Below are positions 1 through 6,651 of a stretch of 9,002 bases of DNA, piece after piece. Below the pieces are notes generated by a model. It saw only the letters and a program-made list of their open reading frames with translations, was not told the DNA's origin and ran no database searches. The position numbers and the translations under genes were made by a program. How positions within the stretch are numbered: position 1 is the first letter of the stretch; each line of letters begins with the position of its first letter. Source of the DNA: Anaerolineales bacterium (GTDB taxonomy: Bacteria > Chloroflexota > Anaerolineae > Promineifilales > Promineifilaceae); NCBI GenBank assembly GCA_020432595.1, contig JAGQGA010000123.1, positions 1,771 to 10,772 of the forward strand, given 5' to 3'.

Positions 1-2703
1 TAACTCAATGACCCAGAAGGCAAGGGTGCCGAGGGCGATGGTGAGGAGAAGCTGAGTGGGGGTGAGGGGAGTGGCGTGGAAGAAGCCGGCGATGGGGGTG
101 AGGTAGATAACGGCCAGTTGTAGTGCCAGCACGACCAGCGTGAGCCAAAACAAGGTAAGGTTTGTGCGCCAGCCGAGGGTAAAGGCGGACTCGCGGGTGG
201 AGCGAGAGGCGATGGCTTGGCCGATTTGCAGGAAGGCCAGAGTGGTGAACAGCATGGTTTGCCAGCTTGTGTCGCTGGGGTTGGCGGGGTCGTAGGCCAG
301 CAGAATGATGGCGAGACCGACAAGACCGATAACCACACCGACGCGCAGCATGTGCCAAACGAGACCGCCGCTAAAAATAGTGGCCTGAGGGTCACGCGGG
401 GGACGCTGCATGATTCCTTTTTCGGCCGGTTCCACACCCAGCCCTAGCCCTAGCAGCCCGTCGGTGAGCAGGTTGAGCCAAAGGAGTTGCAGCGGTTCGA
501 GGGCGGAGCCGATGCCAAAGAGGGGGGCGGCGAGCATGACCAAAATTTTGCCCAAATTGCCCGCAATAGAGAATTTGACGAAGCGGCGGATGTTGTCGTA
601 GATGACGCGCCCTTCTTCAACGGCGGCGACGATGGTGGCAAAGTTGTCGTCGAGGAGAACAGTTTCGGACGCTTCTTTGGAGACATCGGTGCCGGTGATA
701 CCCATGGCGATGCCAATGTCGGCGCGGCGCAAGGCGGGGGAGTCATTGACACCATCGCCGGTCATGGCAACGATGTGGCCTTGTTTTTGTAGCGATTCAA
801 CGATGCGGAGCTTGTGTTCAGGGGAAACGCGGGCGTAGACGGAGACTTCCTGTACCGCTTCATCCAGCTCTTCTTGGCTCATTTGGTCAATATTTTGCCC
901 GGTTTTGACCCGGCCGTTTTCGGTGATTCCCAAATCGTAGGCAATAAAGCGAGCCGTGAGCGGGTGGTCGCCGGTAATCATCAGGGTGCGAATGCCGGCC
1001 GCTTTGCTGGTGGCAACGGCTTCCTTGACTTCGGGGCGGGGTGGATCAATCATGCCGACCATGCCAACGAGGACGAGGTCTTGCTCCAGCGGGGCATCGG
1101 CGGTGGGCAGGCGGCGCAGGGCCACACCGAGAACGCGCATCCCCTTTTGCGCCATTTCGTTGTTGGCGATTTCAATGCGGGTGCGCCACTCGTCGTCGAG
1201 GGGAACGGGACCGTTTTCACCCCAAACGCGGTCGCAAATGTCGAGCAGGCCGTCGGGTGCGCCTTTGGTGAAGGCGATGTAGGGGGTTTGGGTGCCGATG
1301 AGGGCACGAACGGCCGTTGGTAGTTGCTCCGGCTCCACGGCCAATTTGTGAACCGTACTCATCCGCTTGCGATCTGAATCGAACGGCAGCTCGCGCACGC
1401 GGGGCAGCACCGTTTCCAGATTGCTTTTGCTGAGTCCGGCCTGCTGCGCCGCCACCAGCAATGCCCCTTCGGTGGGGTCGCCCACAAAGCTGTAGCGGCC
1501 GGTTTCTGGGTCGGGCAGCAGGGAGGCATCGTTGCACAACGCTCCGGCGGCGAGGGTGAGGCCGATGGCGGCGGGGCGGGTGCTAAACAAATCTTCGGGG
1601 TCACTGGCAAGCTGCAAGACAGAGGCGGGATGTTGGTCGCTGGTTCCGCTGAGTTCAAGGAAGTGGCCGGCAATGTCAATGACGGTGACGGTCATGCGAT
1701 TGATGGTGAGGGTGCCGGTTTTGTCGGAGCAGATGGTGGTAACGGCACCGAGGGTTTCGACGGCGGGGAGCTTGCGGATGAGGGCGCGGCGGCGCAACAT
1801 GCGCTGGGCGCCGAGGGCGAGGGTGATGGTGACGACGGCGGGTAGCCCTTCGGGAATGACGGCGACGGCGACGGAAACGGCCGTTAAAAACATGCTTTCC
1901 AACGGTTCACCGCGCAGCAGCCCTAGCCCCATGACGATGAGGGCAATGACGACCCCGGCGATGGCAAGCTGCTGCCCCACTTTATCTAGCTGCCGCTGGA
2001 GCGGGGTTTGGCTATCTGGCACTTCCTGAATGAGGGTGGCGATTTTGCCGAGTTCGGTTGTCATGCCGGTGGCAGCGACAATGCCGCTGCCGCGCCCATA
2101 GGTGACGGTGGTTCCCATGTAGGCCATGTTGCGCCGGTCGCCGAGGGGGAGGTTGGCTTTGGCAAGAACGGCCGTTTCCTTCTCCACCGCCTCTGACTCC
2201 CCTGTAAGCATCGCTTCTTGCACGCGCAGGTTGCTGGCCTCAATGAGGCGGAGGTCGGCGGGGACGGTGTTGCCGGCTTCCAGCAGCACGATGTCGCCGG
2301 GTACGAGGTCAGTGGCGTTGGTTTCCAATATACGGCCGTTGCGCCGCACCCGTACAATTGGCACTGCCAGCTTTTTCAAAGCCGCCATCGCCTGCTCGGC
2401 GCGATATTCCTGCACAAAGCCCAGCAGCACAAACAAAACGACGATGGCTCCAATGGCGGCGGCTTCGGTGGCCTTGCCTAAAACGCCAGAGACAACGGTT
2501 GCAGCGATGAGGATCAGCACCATCGTACTGCTGGCTTGCTCCCACAGCAGCCGCAGCGGATGTTTGCCTCCCTTGCTAATTAGCTCATTGCGCCCATATT
2601 GCTGCTGCCGCAAGAGGGCTTCGGTGGCATCCAACCCCGTTTCCGGGTGGCTGCTAAGGGTGGATAAGGTGGATTCAATTGATTCGGTGTGCCAAATTTG
2701 CAT
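1..2703 (-). CDS. Cation-translocating P-type ATPase, Ca2+/SERCA-like (P2 type), 3' end cut by window edge
   Basis: A single open frame of 901 codons runs from ATG at 2703 to the left edge with no stop, so only about the last ten residues are missing. It pumps a cation, probably Ca2+, across the cytoplasmic membrane using ATP. Visible in order: cation-ATPase N domain (about 1-60), M1-M2, actuator loop TGES (167-170, E169), M4 PEGLPA (284-289), phosphorylation motif CSDKTGTLT (D327), nucleotide-binding KGAPD (480-484), TGD (577-579), hinge TGDGVND (648-654), then six C-terminal membrane segments. Ion site II residues are kept (E285, N744, D748 match SERCA E309, N796, D800). Site I is not: SERCA E771 is K719 (in GNLGK) and E908 is Q826, by eye alignment. 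A weak AAGG lies 10 nt before the start. It is transcribed divergently from the EamA gene. Mn2+ or another ion cannot be excluded. Confidence 0.95.
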   Translation of the reverse strand, partial: MQIWHTESIESTLSTLSSHPETGLDATEALLRQQQYGRNELISKGGKHPLRLLWEQASSTMVLILIAATVVSGVLGKATEAAAIGAIVVLFVLLGFVQEYRAEQAMAALKKLAVPIVRVRRNGRILETNATDLVPGDIVLLEAGNTVPADLRLIEASNLRVQEAMLTGESEAVEKETAVLAKANLPLGDRRNMAYMGTTVTYGRGSGIVAATGMTTELGKIATLIQEVPDSQTPLQRQLDKVGQQLAIAGVVIALIVMGLGLLRGEPLESMFLTAVSVAVAVIPEGLPAVVTITLALGAQRMLRRRALIRKLPAVETLGAVTTICSDKTGTLTINRMTVTVIDIAGHFLELSGTSDQHPASVLQLASDPEDLFSTRPAAIGLTLAAGALCNDASLLPDPETGRYSFVGDPTEGALLVAAQQAGLSKSNLETVLPRVRELPFDSDRKRMSTVHKLAVEPEQLPTAVRALIGTQTPYIAFTKGAPDGLLDICDRVWGENGPVPLDDEWRTRIEIANNEMAQKGMRVLGVALRRLPTADAPLEQDLVLVGMVGMIDPPRPEVKEAVATSKAAGIRTLMITGDHPLTARFIAYDLGITENGRVKTGQNIDQMSQEELDEAVQEVSVYARVSPEHKLRIVESLQKQGHIVAMTGDGVNDSPALRRADIGIAMGITGTDVSKEASETVLLDDNFATIVAAVEEGRVIYDNIRRFVKFSIAGNLGKILVMLAAPLFGIGSALEPLQLLWLNLLTDGLLGLGLGVEPAEKGIMQRPPRDPQATIFSGGLVWHMLRVGVVIGLVGLAIILLAYDPANPSDTSWQTMLFTTLAFLQIGQAIASRSTRESAFTLGWRTNLTLFWLTLVVLALQLAVIYLTPIAGFFHATPLTPTQLLLTIALGTLAFWVIEL

Positions 2704-2704
2704 A

Positions 2705-2884
2705 TTAACGTGACCTTAGTGATTGAAGCGTTATTTTTTGAGTCGAATAGATAGGCAAGCGTGGTGGTAATGGCAGGGGGCACCACAGGGGGCTGGCGTA
2801 GAGGAACAAAAAGATGCCGCTAACCGCAGTCAGCAGCAAGAGGATGGCGTGTGGGGTGATGTTGACTCTAACAACTCTTTCCAT
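2705..2884 (-). CDS. Possible 59-aa single-TM small protein directly upstream of the ATPase
   Basis: From ATG at 2884 (or GTG at 2890) a 59-codon frame ends with TAA at 2707-2705, leaving one base before the ATPase ATG at 2703. The peptide begins MERVVRVNITPHA, has one hydrophobic stretch (about residues 13-32, rich in L, I, F and A), then a proline-rich and basic tail. No family is recognised. The arrangement would allow translational coupling to the ATPase, and small single-TM proteins are known partners of SERCA-type pumps, but there is no clear ribosome binding site. It may be a chance frame in the 5' leader. The call is speculative. Confidence 0.25.
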   Translation of the reverse strand: MERVVRVNITPHAILLLLTAVSGIFLFLYASPLWCPLPLPPRLPIYSTQKITLQSLRSR

Positions 2885-2896
2885 AGCCACTGATGC

Positions 2897-2925
2897 AGTA
2901 TAGCAGGGTTTTAGCGGGGTGCTAT
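2897..2925 (-). promoter_or_regulatory. Candidate promoter for the ATPase gene
   Basis: Read on the minus strand, TATACT (2902-2897) matches five of six bases of the -10 consensus. A weak -35-like ATAGCA (2925-2920) lies 17 bp upstream. Transcription would begin near 2890, about 190 nt before the ATPase start, placing the possible small ORF in the leader. Based on consensus matching only. Confidence 0.3.
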
Positions 2926-2956
2926 GGCAGGTTGTTTAGAGGTTGGTTAAAGCAAA

Positions 2957-2982
2957 AACGCCACGCAGGTTAGCGTGGCGTT
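2957..2982 (-). terminator. Perfect 10-bp hairpin with U-tract on the minus strand
   Basis: AACGCCACGC (2957-2966) and GCGTGGCGTT (2973-2982) are perfect reverse complements around a 6-nt loop. On the minus strand the stem is followed by TTTTTGCTTT, the form of a Rho-independent terminator; on the plus strand a purine tract follows instead. No minus-strand gene lies to its right before the EamA gene. It may therefore block antisense transcription entering the ATPase leader, or attenuate a transcript starting between 2983 and 3180. Confidence 0.55.
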
Positions 2983-3015
2983 AAGAAGAGGAGGAGAAGA
3001 AAAGAGGAGAAAAAT
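2983..3015. other. Polypurine tract
   Basis: About 33 consecutive A/G bases follow the hairpin directly, made of AAGAGG/GGAGAA-like units. No coding potential is seen. It is a homopurine-homopyrimidine run lying between the two divergent promoters. Confidence 0.6.
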
Positions 3016-3142
3016 TGTTTCGCTTACAAGAGGAATGATAGCAGGAAAAACGGCCGTTTGTTGCACACCACCCCACAACCATCCTGTAAAAGGGGTTACG
3101 GTTTGACTGTTAATCCTTGACGTTCGGTAGAGTACAGCTAGA

Positions 3143-3171
3143 CTTTCATCTATGCTGCCAATGGTTATAAT
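3143..3171 (+). promoter_or_regulatory. Candidate promoter for the EamA transporter gene
   Basis: A perfect TATAAT lies at 3166-3171, with a weak -35-like CTTTCA at 3143-3148 (17-bp spacing). Transcription would start near 3178, giving a leader of about 150 nt that contains the whole heptad-repeat hairpin (3194-3261). A TTGACG at 3117-3122 looks like a -35 but has no -10 at proper spacing. Confidence 0.4.
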
Positions 3172-3193
3172 TCGACATTGTGTTTATCGGCCA

Positions 3194-3261
3194 CAAGTAA
3201 CAAGTACCAAGTGGCAAGTCTCATTTGCCGACTAGACTTGCTACTTGCCACTTGTTACTTG
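3194..3261. repeat. Heptad-repeat inverted repeat A (4 + 4 units), large hairpin
   Basis: The left arm holds four 7-mers CAAGTNN (3194-3221: endings AA, AC, GG, CT). The right arm holds four reverse-complement 7-mers NNACTTG (3234-3261). The 28-nt arms pair at 25 of 28 positions around a 12-nt loop. The element lies in the likely 5' untranslated region of the EamA gene. The period of exactly 7 and the facing arms resemble the short tandemly repeated repetitive (STRR) heptanucleotides known in filamentous cyanobacteria. Confidence 0.85.
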
Positions 3262-3330
3262 CAGGGAAGAGAATGCAAGTTTGCGACCTTGGTTGGTATG
3301 ACACATTGCAAAAGGGTAACGAGTGGTGGT

Positions 3331-4215
3331 ATGGTGCTGTCTGACTTGGTGGAGCCGTCGCTGCGGCGGCGGGCCATTTGGATGCTGATGGTGACGGCGT
3401 TTTTGTGGAGCAGCAGCGGGCTGTTTGTCAAGCTGCTCAGTTGGGGGCCACTGGCAATTTGGGGTGTGCGGAGCTTGGTGGCAACGGCCGTTTTTTGGCT
3501 CTATTTCCGTCCCCAAAAGCTGCGCTGGACGCGGCTACAGCTGGTGGGGGCGTTGGGCTACATGGGGGCGCAGCTTTTTTTCATCATGGGCAACAAAATT
3601 GCCCCCACGGCCAACATCATCTTTCTCTCCTACACGGCTCCCGTCTACATCATTTTGCTCGGTTACTGGGTACTGGGTGAACGGCCGTTGCGCGGCGATT
3701 GGCTCACCATGCCCATTATCTTCGCCGGAATGCTGCTCTTTTTTGGCGATGATTTGAGTTTTGGCGCATTTCGCGGTAACGTATTGGGGGTACTAAGCGG
3801 CTTGAGCATGGCGGTGATGGTGTTGAGCATGAGGCGGCAAAAGGCTGCAAACCCCGGCCACACCATTTTGCTAGGCAACATTCTGGGGGCGCTCATTGGG
3901 TTGCCCTTTGCCTTTGGCGAGCCACTGACGGTGACGAGCGTCGGTATCATCTTGTACCTGGGTGTGTTTCAAATTGGGCTTTCGTTTATCCTCTACTCTT
4001 TCGCCATCAAACAGCTTGAAGCCTTGGAATCCACCCTGCTGCTGACGCTGGAGCCGATTCTTAGCCCGCTCTGGGTTTTTCTGGTGCTGGGCGAGGTGCC
4101 GGGGCCGCTGGCAACGGCCGGGGCCGCATTGGTGCTGCTGGCGGTGGTATTGCGGGCGGTGTTGAGTGCCAGAACGGCCGTTTCACCTGCTGCACCTGTC
4201 GTCAACTCTCAGTAG
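3331..4215 (+). CDS. EamA/DMT-family transporter (drug/metabolite exporter), 294 aa
   Basis: This is an integral membrane carrier of the drug/metabolite transporter superfamily; such proteins usually export metabolites or amino acids, and the substrate cannot be told from sequence. Ten hydrophobic segments form two homologous EamA repeats (about 17-145 and 155-285). Repeat 1 contains APTANIIFLSYTAPV (from residue 91) and ends its conserved helix in GERP (E117). Repeat 2 has the equivalent LESTLLLTLEP and GEVP (E255). The frame stays open up to a TTG at 3178, but that extension is encoded by the heptad hairpin, so ATG 3331 was chosen. It gives normal family length and a short basic LRRR before the first membrane helix. 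ATG 3298 is an alternative. No strong Shine-Dalgarno is visible. It is divergent from the ATPase and 95 nt upstream of the molybdopterin subunit gene. Confidence 0.92.
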   Translation: MVLSDLVEPSLRRRAIWMLMVTAFLWSSSGLFVKLLSWGPLAIWGVRSLVATAVFWLYFRPQKLRWTRLQLVGALGYMGAQLFFIMGNKIAPTANIIFLSYTAPVYIILLGYWVLGERPLRGDWLTMPIIFAGMLLFFGDDLSFGAFRGNVLGVLSGLSMAVMVLSMRRQKAANPGHTILLGNILGALIGLPFAFGEPLTVTSVGIILYLGVFQIGLSFILYSFAIKQLEALESTLLLTLEPILSPLWVFLVLGEVPGPLATAGAALVLLAVVLRAVLSARTAVSPAAPVVNSQ

Positions 4216-4232
4216 GTATTTGCTTATAACGA

Positions 4233-4290
4233 GAGATTAGAGATTGGAGATTCAAAATCTCCAATCCCCAATCTCCAATCTCCCAATTCC
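4233..4290. repeat. Heptad-repeat inverted repeat B
   Basis: Three direct 7-mers GAGATTN (4233-4253) face five reverse-complement-type 7-mers (4256-4290: AATCTCC, AATCCCC, AATCTCC, AATCTCC, CAATTCC). The arms 4233-4252 and 4256-4275 pair at 18 of 20 positions with a 3-nt loop. The element starts 17 nt after the EamA stop and ends 20 nt before the next ATG, filling most of the gap. It may act as a transcript-end hairpin, but no T-tract follows. Architecture as in repeat A, with an unrelated core sequence. Confidence 0.85.
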
Positions 4291-4296
4291 AAAATC

Positions 4297-4304
4297 AAAA
4301 GAGG
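4297..4304 (+). promoter_or_regulatory. Ribosome binding site of the molybdopterin subunit gene
   Basis: AAAAGAGG ends 6 nt before the ATG at 4311. It is the best Shine-Dalgarno match in the window and fixes the start of the 758-aa gene. Confidence 0.7.
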
Positions 4305-4310
4305 TTCTCC

Positions 4311-6587
4311 ATGTCTACAGAAAATGGTTATAAATATGTCGGAAAACCCCGCCCACTTGTTGAAGGGCTGGAAAAAGTGTCGGGTTACGTGCGCTATACG
4401 GCCGATGTCAAGCTGCCGGGAATGCTCTATGCCCACCTGGTGTTAAGCCCCTACGCCCACGCCAATATTCTCTCGGTGGACAAAAGCGAGGCCGAAGCGT
4501 TGCCCGGTGTCCACGCGGTGCTGACGGCCGAAGATCTGGTTACGAAGGATCGCGTAATTGCCTCGCGCAACAGCGCCATTTTGGCAAAGGGCAAGGTGCT
4601 GTGGCGCGGCCAGCCGGTGGTGGCGGTGCTGGCTGACTCCCCAGCTGTTGCCCAAGATGCAGCAGAGTTGGTCTTTGTGGATTATGAGGCGTTAACGGCC
4701 GTTATTGACATGGAAGAAGCGATCAAACCCGAAACCTTCACCATTTGGCCCAACGGCTTGCCCCAAGAAGATTCCGACCTCACCTCCATCCACGGAGCCA
4801 CCGACAAAGCCGAAGAAGAAAACAGCCGCCCCAACAACGTCCACGCCGAACAACACTTTGGACATGGCGATGTCGAAGCTGGTTTTGCCGAGGCCGACCA
4901 CATCTTGGAAGACAGTTTCCGCATCGAAATGGTGCATCAAAGCTACCTCGAACCCCACGCCTGCGTTGCCGACCCCGACCCGCTGGGGCGTGGGTTGACC
5001 GTCTACACCAGCACCCAAGGGCAATTCATTGCCCGTGACGAAGTAGCCCGCATTTGCAGCCTGCCCAAAAGCCAGGTCAAAGTCATTCCCATGATGTTTG
5101 GCGGCGGCTTTGGGGCTAAATACGGCATCCTTGAACCGATCACCAGCGCCCTTGCCCTCACCGTGCGCCGCCCCGTGCGTCTTGTCCTCAGCCGTTCCGA
5201 AGATTTTCTGGCAACGACCCCCTCCCCCATGACCATCATTGACCTCAAAACCGGGGTCAAAAATGATGGCACGCTTACTGCCCTCAAAGCGCGAGTACTG
5301 CTCGACAACGGTATTTTCTCCTTCAACCTCAGCGGCATCGTCTCCATGCTGCTCGGTGGCTATTACAAATGGCCCAACCTAAAAATTGATTGCTACGAAA
5401 TCAACACCCACAAACCGCAAATTGGGGCTTACCGCGCCCCCGGTGCGCCGCAGGCCACCTTTGCTGTGGAAAGCCACATTGACGAGATGGCGCGGATGCT
5501 GGGACGCGACCCGCTGGAATTCCGGCTGCAAAATGCGGCTGAAGATGGGGATCTGACCGGTGTCGGCCGGCCGTGGCCTGCTATCGGCCTCAAAAAATGT
5601 TTGGAAACGATGCAGGCGCACCCCAAATGGCAAAACCGCAGCCAAGAGCCAGGCATTGGCTATGGCCTGGCCGTCGGCGGTTGGCCGTCAGGCATGACCC
5701 CCGCCTCCTCCATTTGTCGTGTAGACAGTGATGGCCGCGTCAACATCCACCTCGGCACGGTGGACATTTCCGGCGTGAATAGCTCCTTCGTATTGGTGGC
5801 CGCCGAAGTGCTGGGCGTATCGCCCGATGAGGTGACGATTGTTGCCAGCGACACCAGCAACAGCCCCTTTGCCCCCGGCAGCGGCGGCAGCCAAGTTACC
5901 TACAGCGTCTCCGGCGCGGTGCGGAACGCCGCCGAAGCCGCCAAAGCCAAGCTGCTGGCCGTGGCCGCCGAAGAGTTTGAAGCGGCCGTGGAAGATTTGG
6001 AGATGGTGGACAGCCATGCCCAAGTCAAGGGCGTGCCGGACAAACGGCTGCCGATTGCCCAATTGGTCAATATTGCTCAATCCAAAGCGGGAGGCGGTGG
6101 CCCCATTGTGGGCGAAGGCAGTGCCGCTAAAGAGGAAAATGCCCCCGGCTTTGTTGCCCATCTCGTTAAAATCCATGTGGACAGTGAAACGGGGCGCATT
6201 ACGCCGCTCGATTATCTCGGCGTGCAGGATGTGGGTTTTGCCATTAACCCGATGATGGTGGAAGGGCAAATGCACGGCGGGATGGTGCAGGGGTTGGGCA
6301 TCGCCATGTATGAGGCGATGGTCTACGACAGTGAAGGGCAGCTTGTGACCGGCAGTTTTATGGACTACGCTGTGCCGCGTGCCGACATGGTGCCCAGCAT
6401 TGACGTGGTGCTAATCAACAACCCATCCCCTTATGGGCCATTTGGGGCGCGGGGCATTGGCGAACCGCCGATTATTGCCGGGGGCGCGGCCGTAGGCAAC
6501 GCTATCAAGGATGCAACCGGCGTGCGGCTGACGCGGCTGCCGCTGCAAGGGGAACCGCTGTGGCGGGCGGCTGCGGGTAAACAGTAA
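4311..6587 (+). CDS. Xanthine dehydrogenase-family molybdopterin-binding (large) subunit, 758 aa
   Basis: Large catalytic subunit of a molybdenum hydroxylase (xanthine/aldehyde dehydrogenase family), which hydroxylates a heterocycle or aldehyde at a Mo-pyranopterin centre. The substrate is unknown. Seen in order: an alpha/beta hammerhead domain (about 18-130), first Moco-binding domain with FGGGFGAK (263-270), substrate-pocket loop GAYRAPGAPQ (372-381), second Moco domain with GSGGSQ (523-528), and near the C terminus GARGIGEPP (712-720), whose E718 fits the catalytic glutamate. The loop at 372-381 lacks the VAYRCSFR active-site cysteine signature of CO dehydrogenase CoxL, so form I CODH is excluded. 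Length is normal (about 750-780 aa). No twin-arginine signal, so cytoplasmic. The usual FAD and 2Fe-2S partner genes are absent on both sides. The last codons and stop lie within heptad repeat C. Confidence 0.93.
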   Translation: MSTENGYKYVGKPRPLVEGLEKVSGYVRYTADVKLPGMLYAHLVLSPYAHANILSVDKSEAEALPGVHAVLTAEDLVTKDRVIASRNSAILAKGKVLWRGQPVVAVLADSPAVAQDAAELVFVDYEALTAVIDMEEAIKPETFTIWPNGLPQEDSDLTSIHGATDKAEEENSRPNNVHAEQHFGHGDVEAGFAEADHILEDSFRIEMVHQSYLEPHACVADPDPLGRGLTVYTSTQGQFIARDEVARICSLPKSQVKVIPMMFGGGFGAKYGILEPITSALALTVRRPVRLVLSRSEDFLATTPSPMTIIDLKTGVKNDGTLTALKARVLLDNGIFSFNLSGIVSMLLGGYYKWPNLKIDCYEINTHKPQIGAYRAPGAPQATFAVESHIDEMARMLGRDPLEFRLQNAAEDGDLTGVGRPWPAIGLKKCLETMQAHPKWQNRSQEPGIGYGLAVGGWPSGMTPASSICRVDSDGRVNIHLGTVDISGVNSSFVLVAAEVLGVSPDEVTIVASDTSNSPFAPGSGGSQVTYSVSGAVRNAAEAAKAKLLAVAAEEFEAAVEDLEMVDSHAQVKGVPDKRLPIAQLVNIAQSKAGGGGPIVGEGSAAKEENAPGFVAHLVKIHVDSETGRITPLDYLGVQDVGFAINPMMVEGQMHGGMVQGLGIAMYEAMVYDSEGQLVTGSFMDYAVPRADMVPSIDVVLINNPSPYGPFGARGIGEPPIIAGGAAVGNAIKDATGVRLTRLPLQGEPLWRAAAGKQ

Positions 6588-6611
6588 ACGGTAATCGGTA
6601 AACGGTTGTAG
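6577..6611 (+). repeat. Heptad tandem repeat C, overlapping the end of the molybdopterin subunit gene
   Basis: The 7-mers GTAAACA, GTAAACG, GTAATCG and GTAAACG run without gaps from 6577 to 6604, followed by a degenerate unit GTTGTAG (6605-6611). They are direct only; no facing arm is present. The gene's last residues (GKQ) and its TAA stop fall within the first two units, so the repeat supplies the protein's C-terminus. Confidence 0.75.
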
Positions 6612-6645
6612 GTGGAGACGCAAAATTTTGCGTCTCTACGTTTTT
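6612..6645 (+). terminator. Perfect palindromic hairpin followed by T-run
   Basis: GAGACGCAAAA (6615-6625) and TTTTGCGTCTC (6626-6636) form a perfect 22-nt palindrome, extended by three more pairs (one G-U) to 6612-6639. A run of five T follows at 6641-6645. This resembles a Rho-independent terminator for the upstream gene, although a stem with no loop must open a few A-T pairs at its tip. The ATG of the next gene is only 7 nt after the T-run. Confidence 0.55.
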
Positions 6646-6651
6646 GTATCC

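Noticed and set aside
814..1323. 169-codon plus-strand frame antisense to the ATPase nucleotide-binding domain
   Set aside because: Gly/Asn/Ala-rich shadow of conserved ATPase codons; no independent evidence.
2126..2713. 195-codon plus-strand frame across the ATPase 5' half
   Set aside because: Serine/arginine-rich product with no domain; the minus-strand ATPase frame carries all motifs without a break.
2704..3177. Mn2+ (yybP-ykoY) or other metal riboswitch upstream of the ATPase
   Set aside because: The hairpin at 2957 is a simple stem-loop; the conserved internal-loop sequences of that riboswitch were not recognised.
3194..3261. CRISPR-like array
   Set aside because: Units are 7 nt, contiguous, with no spacers and with facing arms; no cas genes.
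3178..3330. N-terminal extension of the EamA protein from a TTG start
   Set aside because: It is encoded by the heptad hairpin, gives 51 extra residues not expected in the family, and overlaps the likely promoter and transcription start.
5688..6275. 195-codon open frame antisense to the molybdopterin subunit gene
   Set aside because: Low-complexity H/G/A-rich product antisense to a well-conserved gene; a GC-driven shadow frame.
4311..6587. Carbon monoxide dehydrogenase large subunit (CoxL)
   Set aside because: The active-site loop is GAYRAPGAPQ, not the VAYRCSFR signature, and no small-subunit genes are nearby.
6628..6651. Upstream TTG start for the YbaK-like gene
   Set aside because: It lies within the perfect palindrome; the resulting residues are not family-like.
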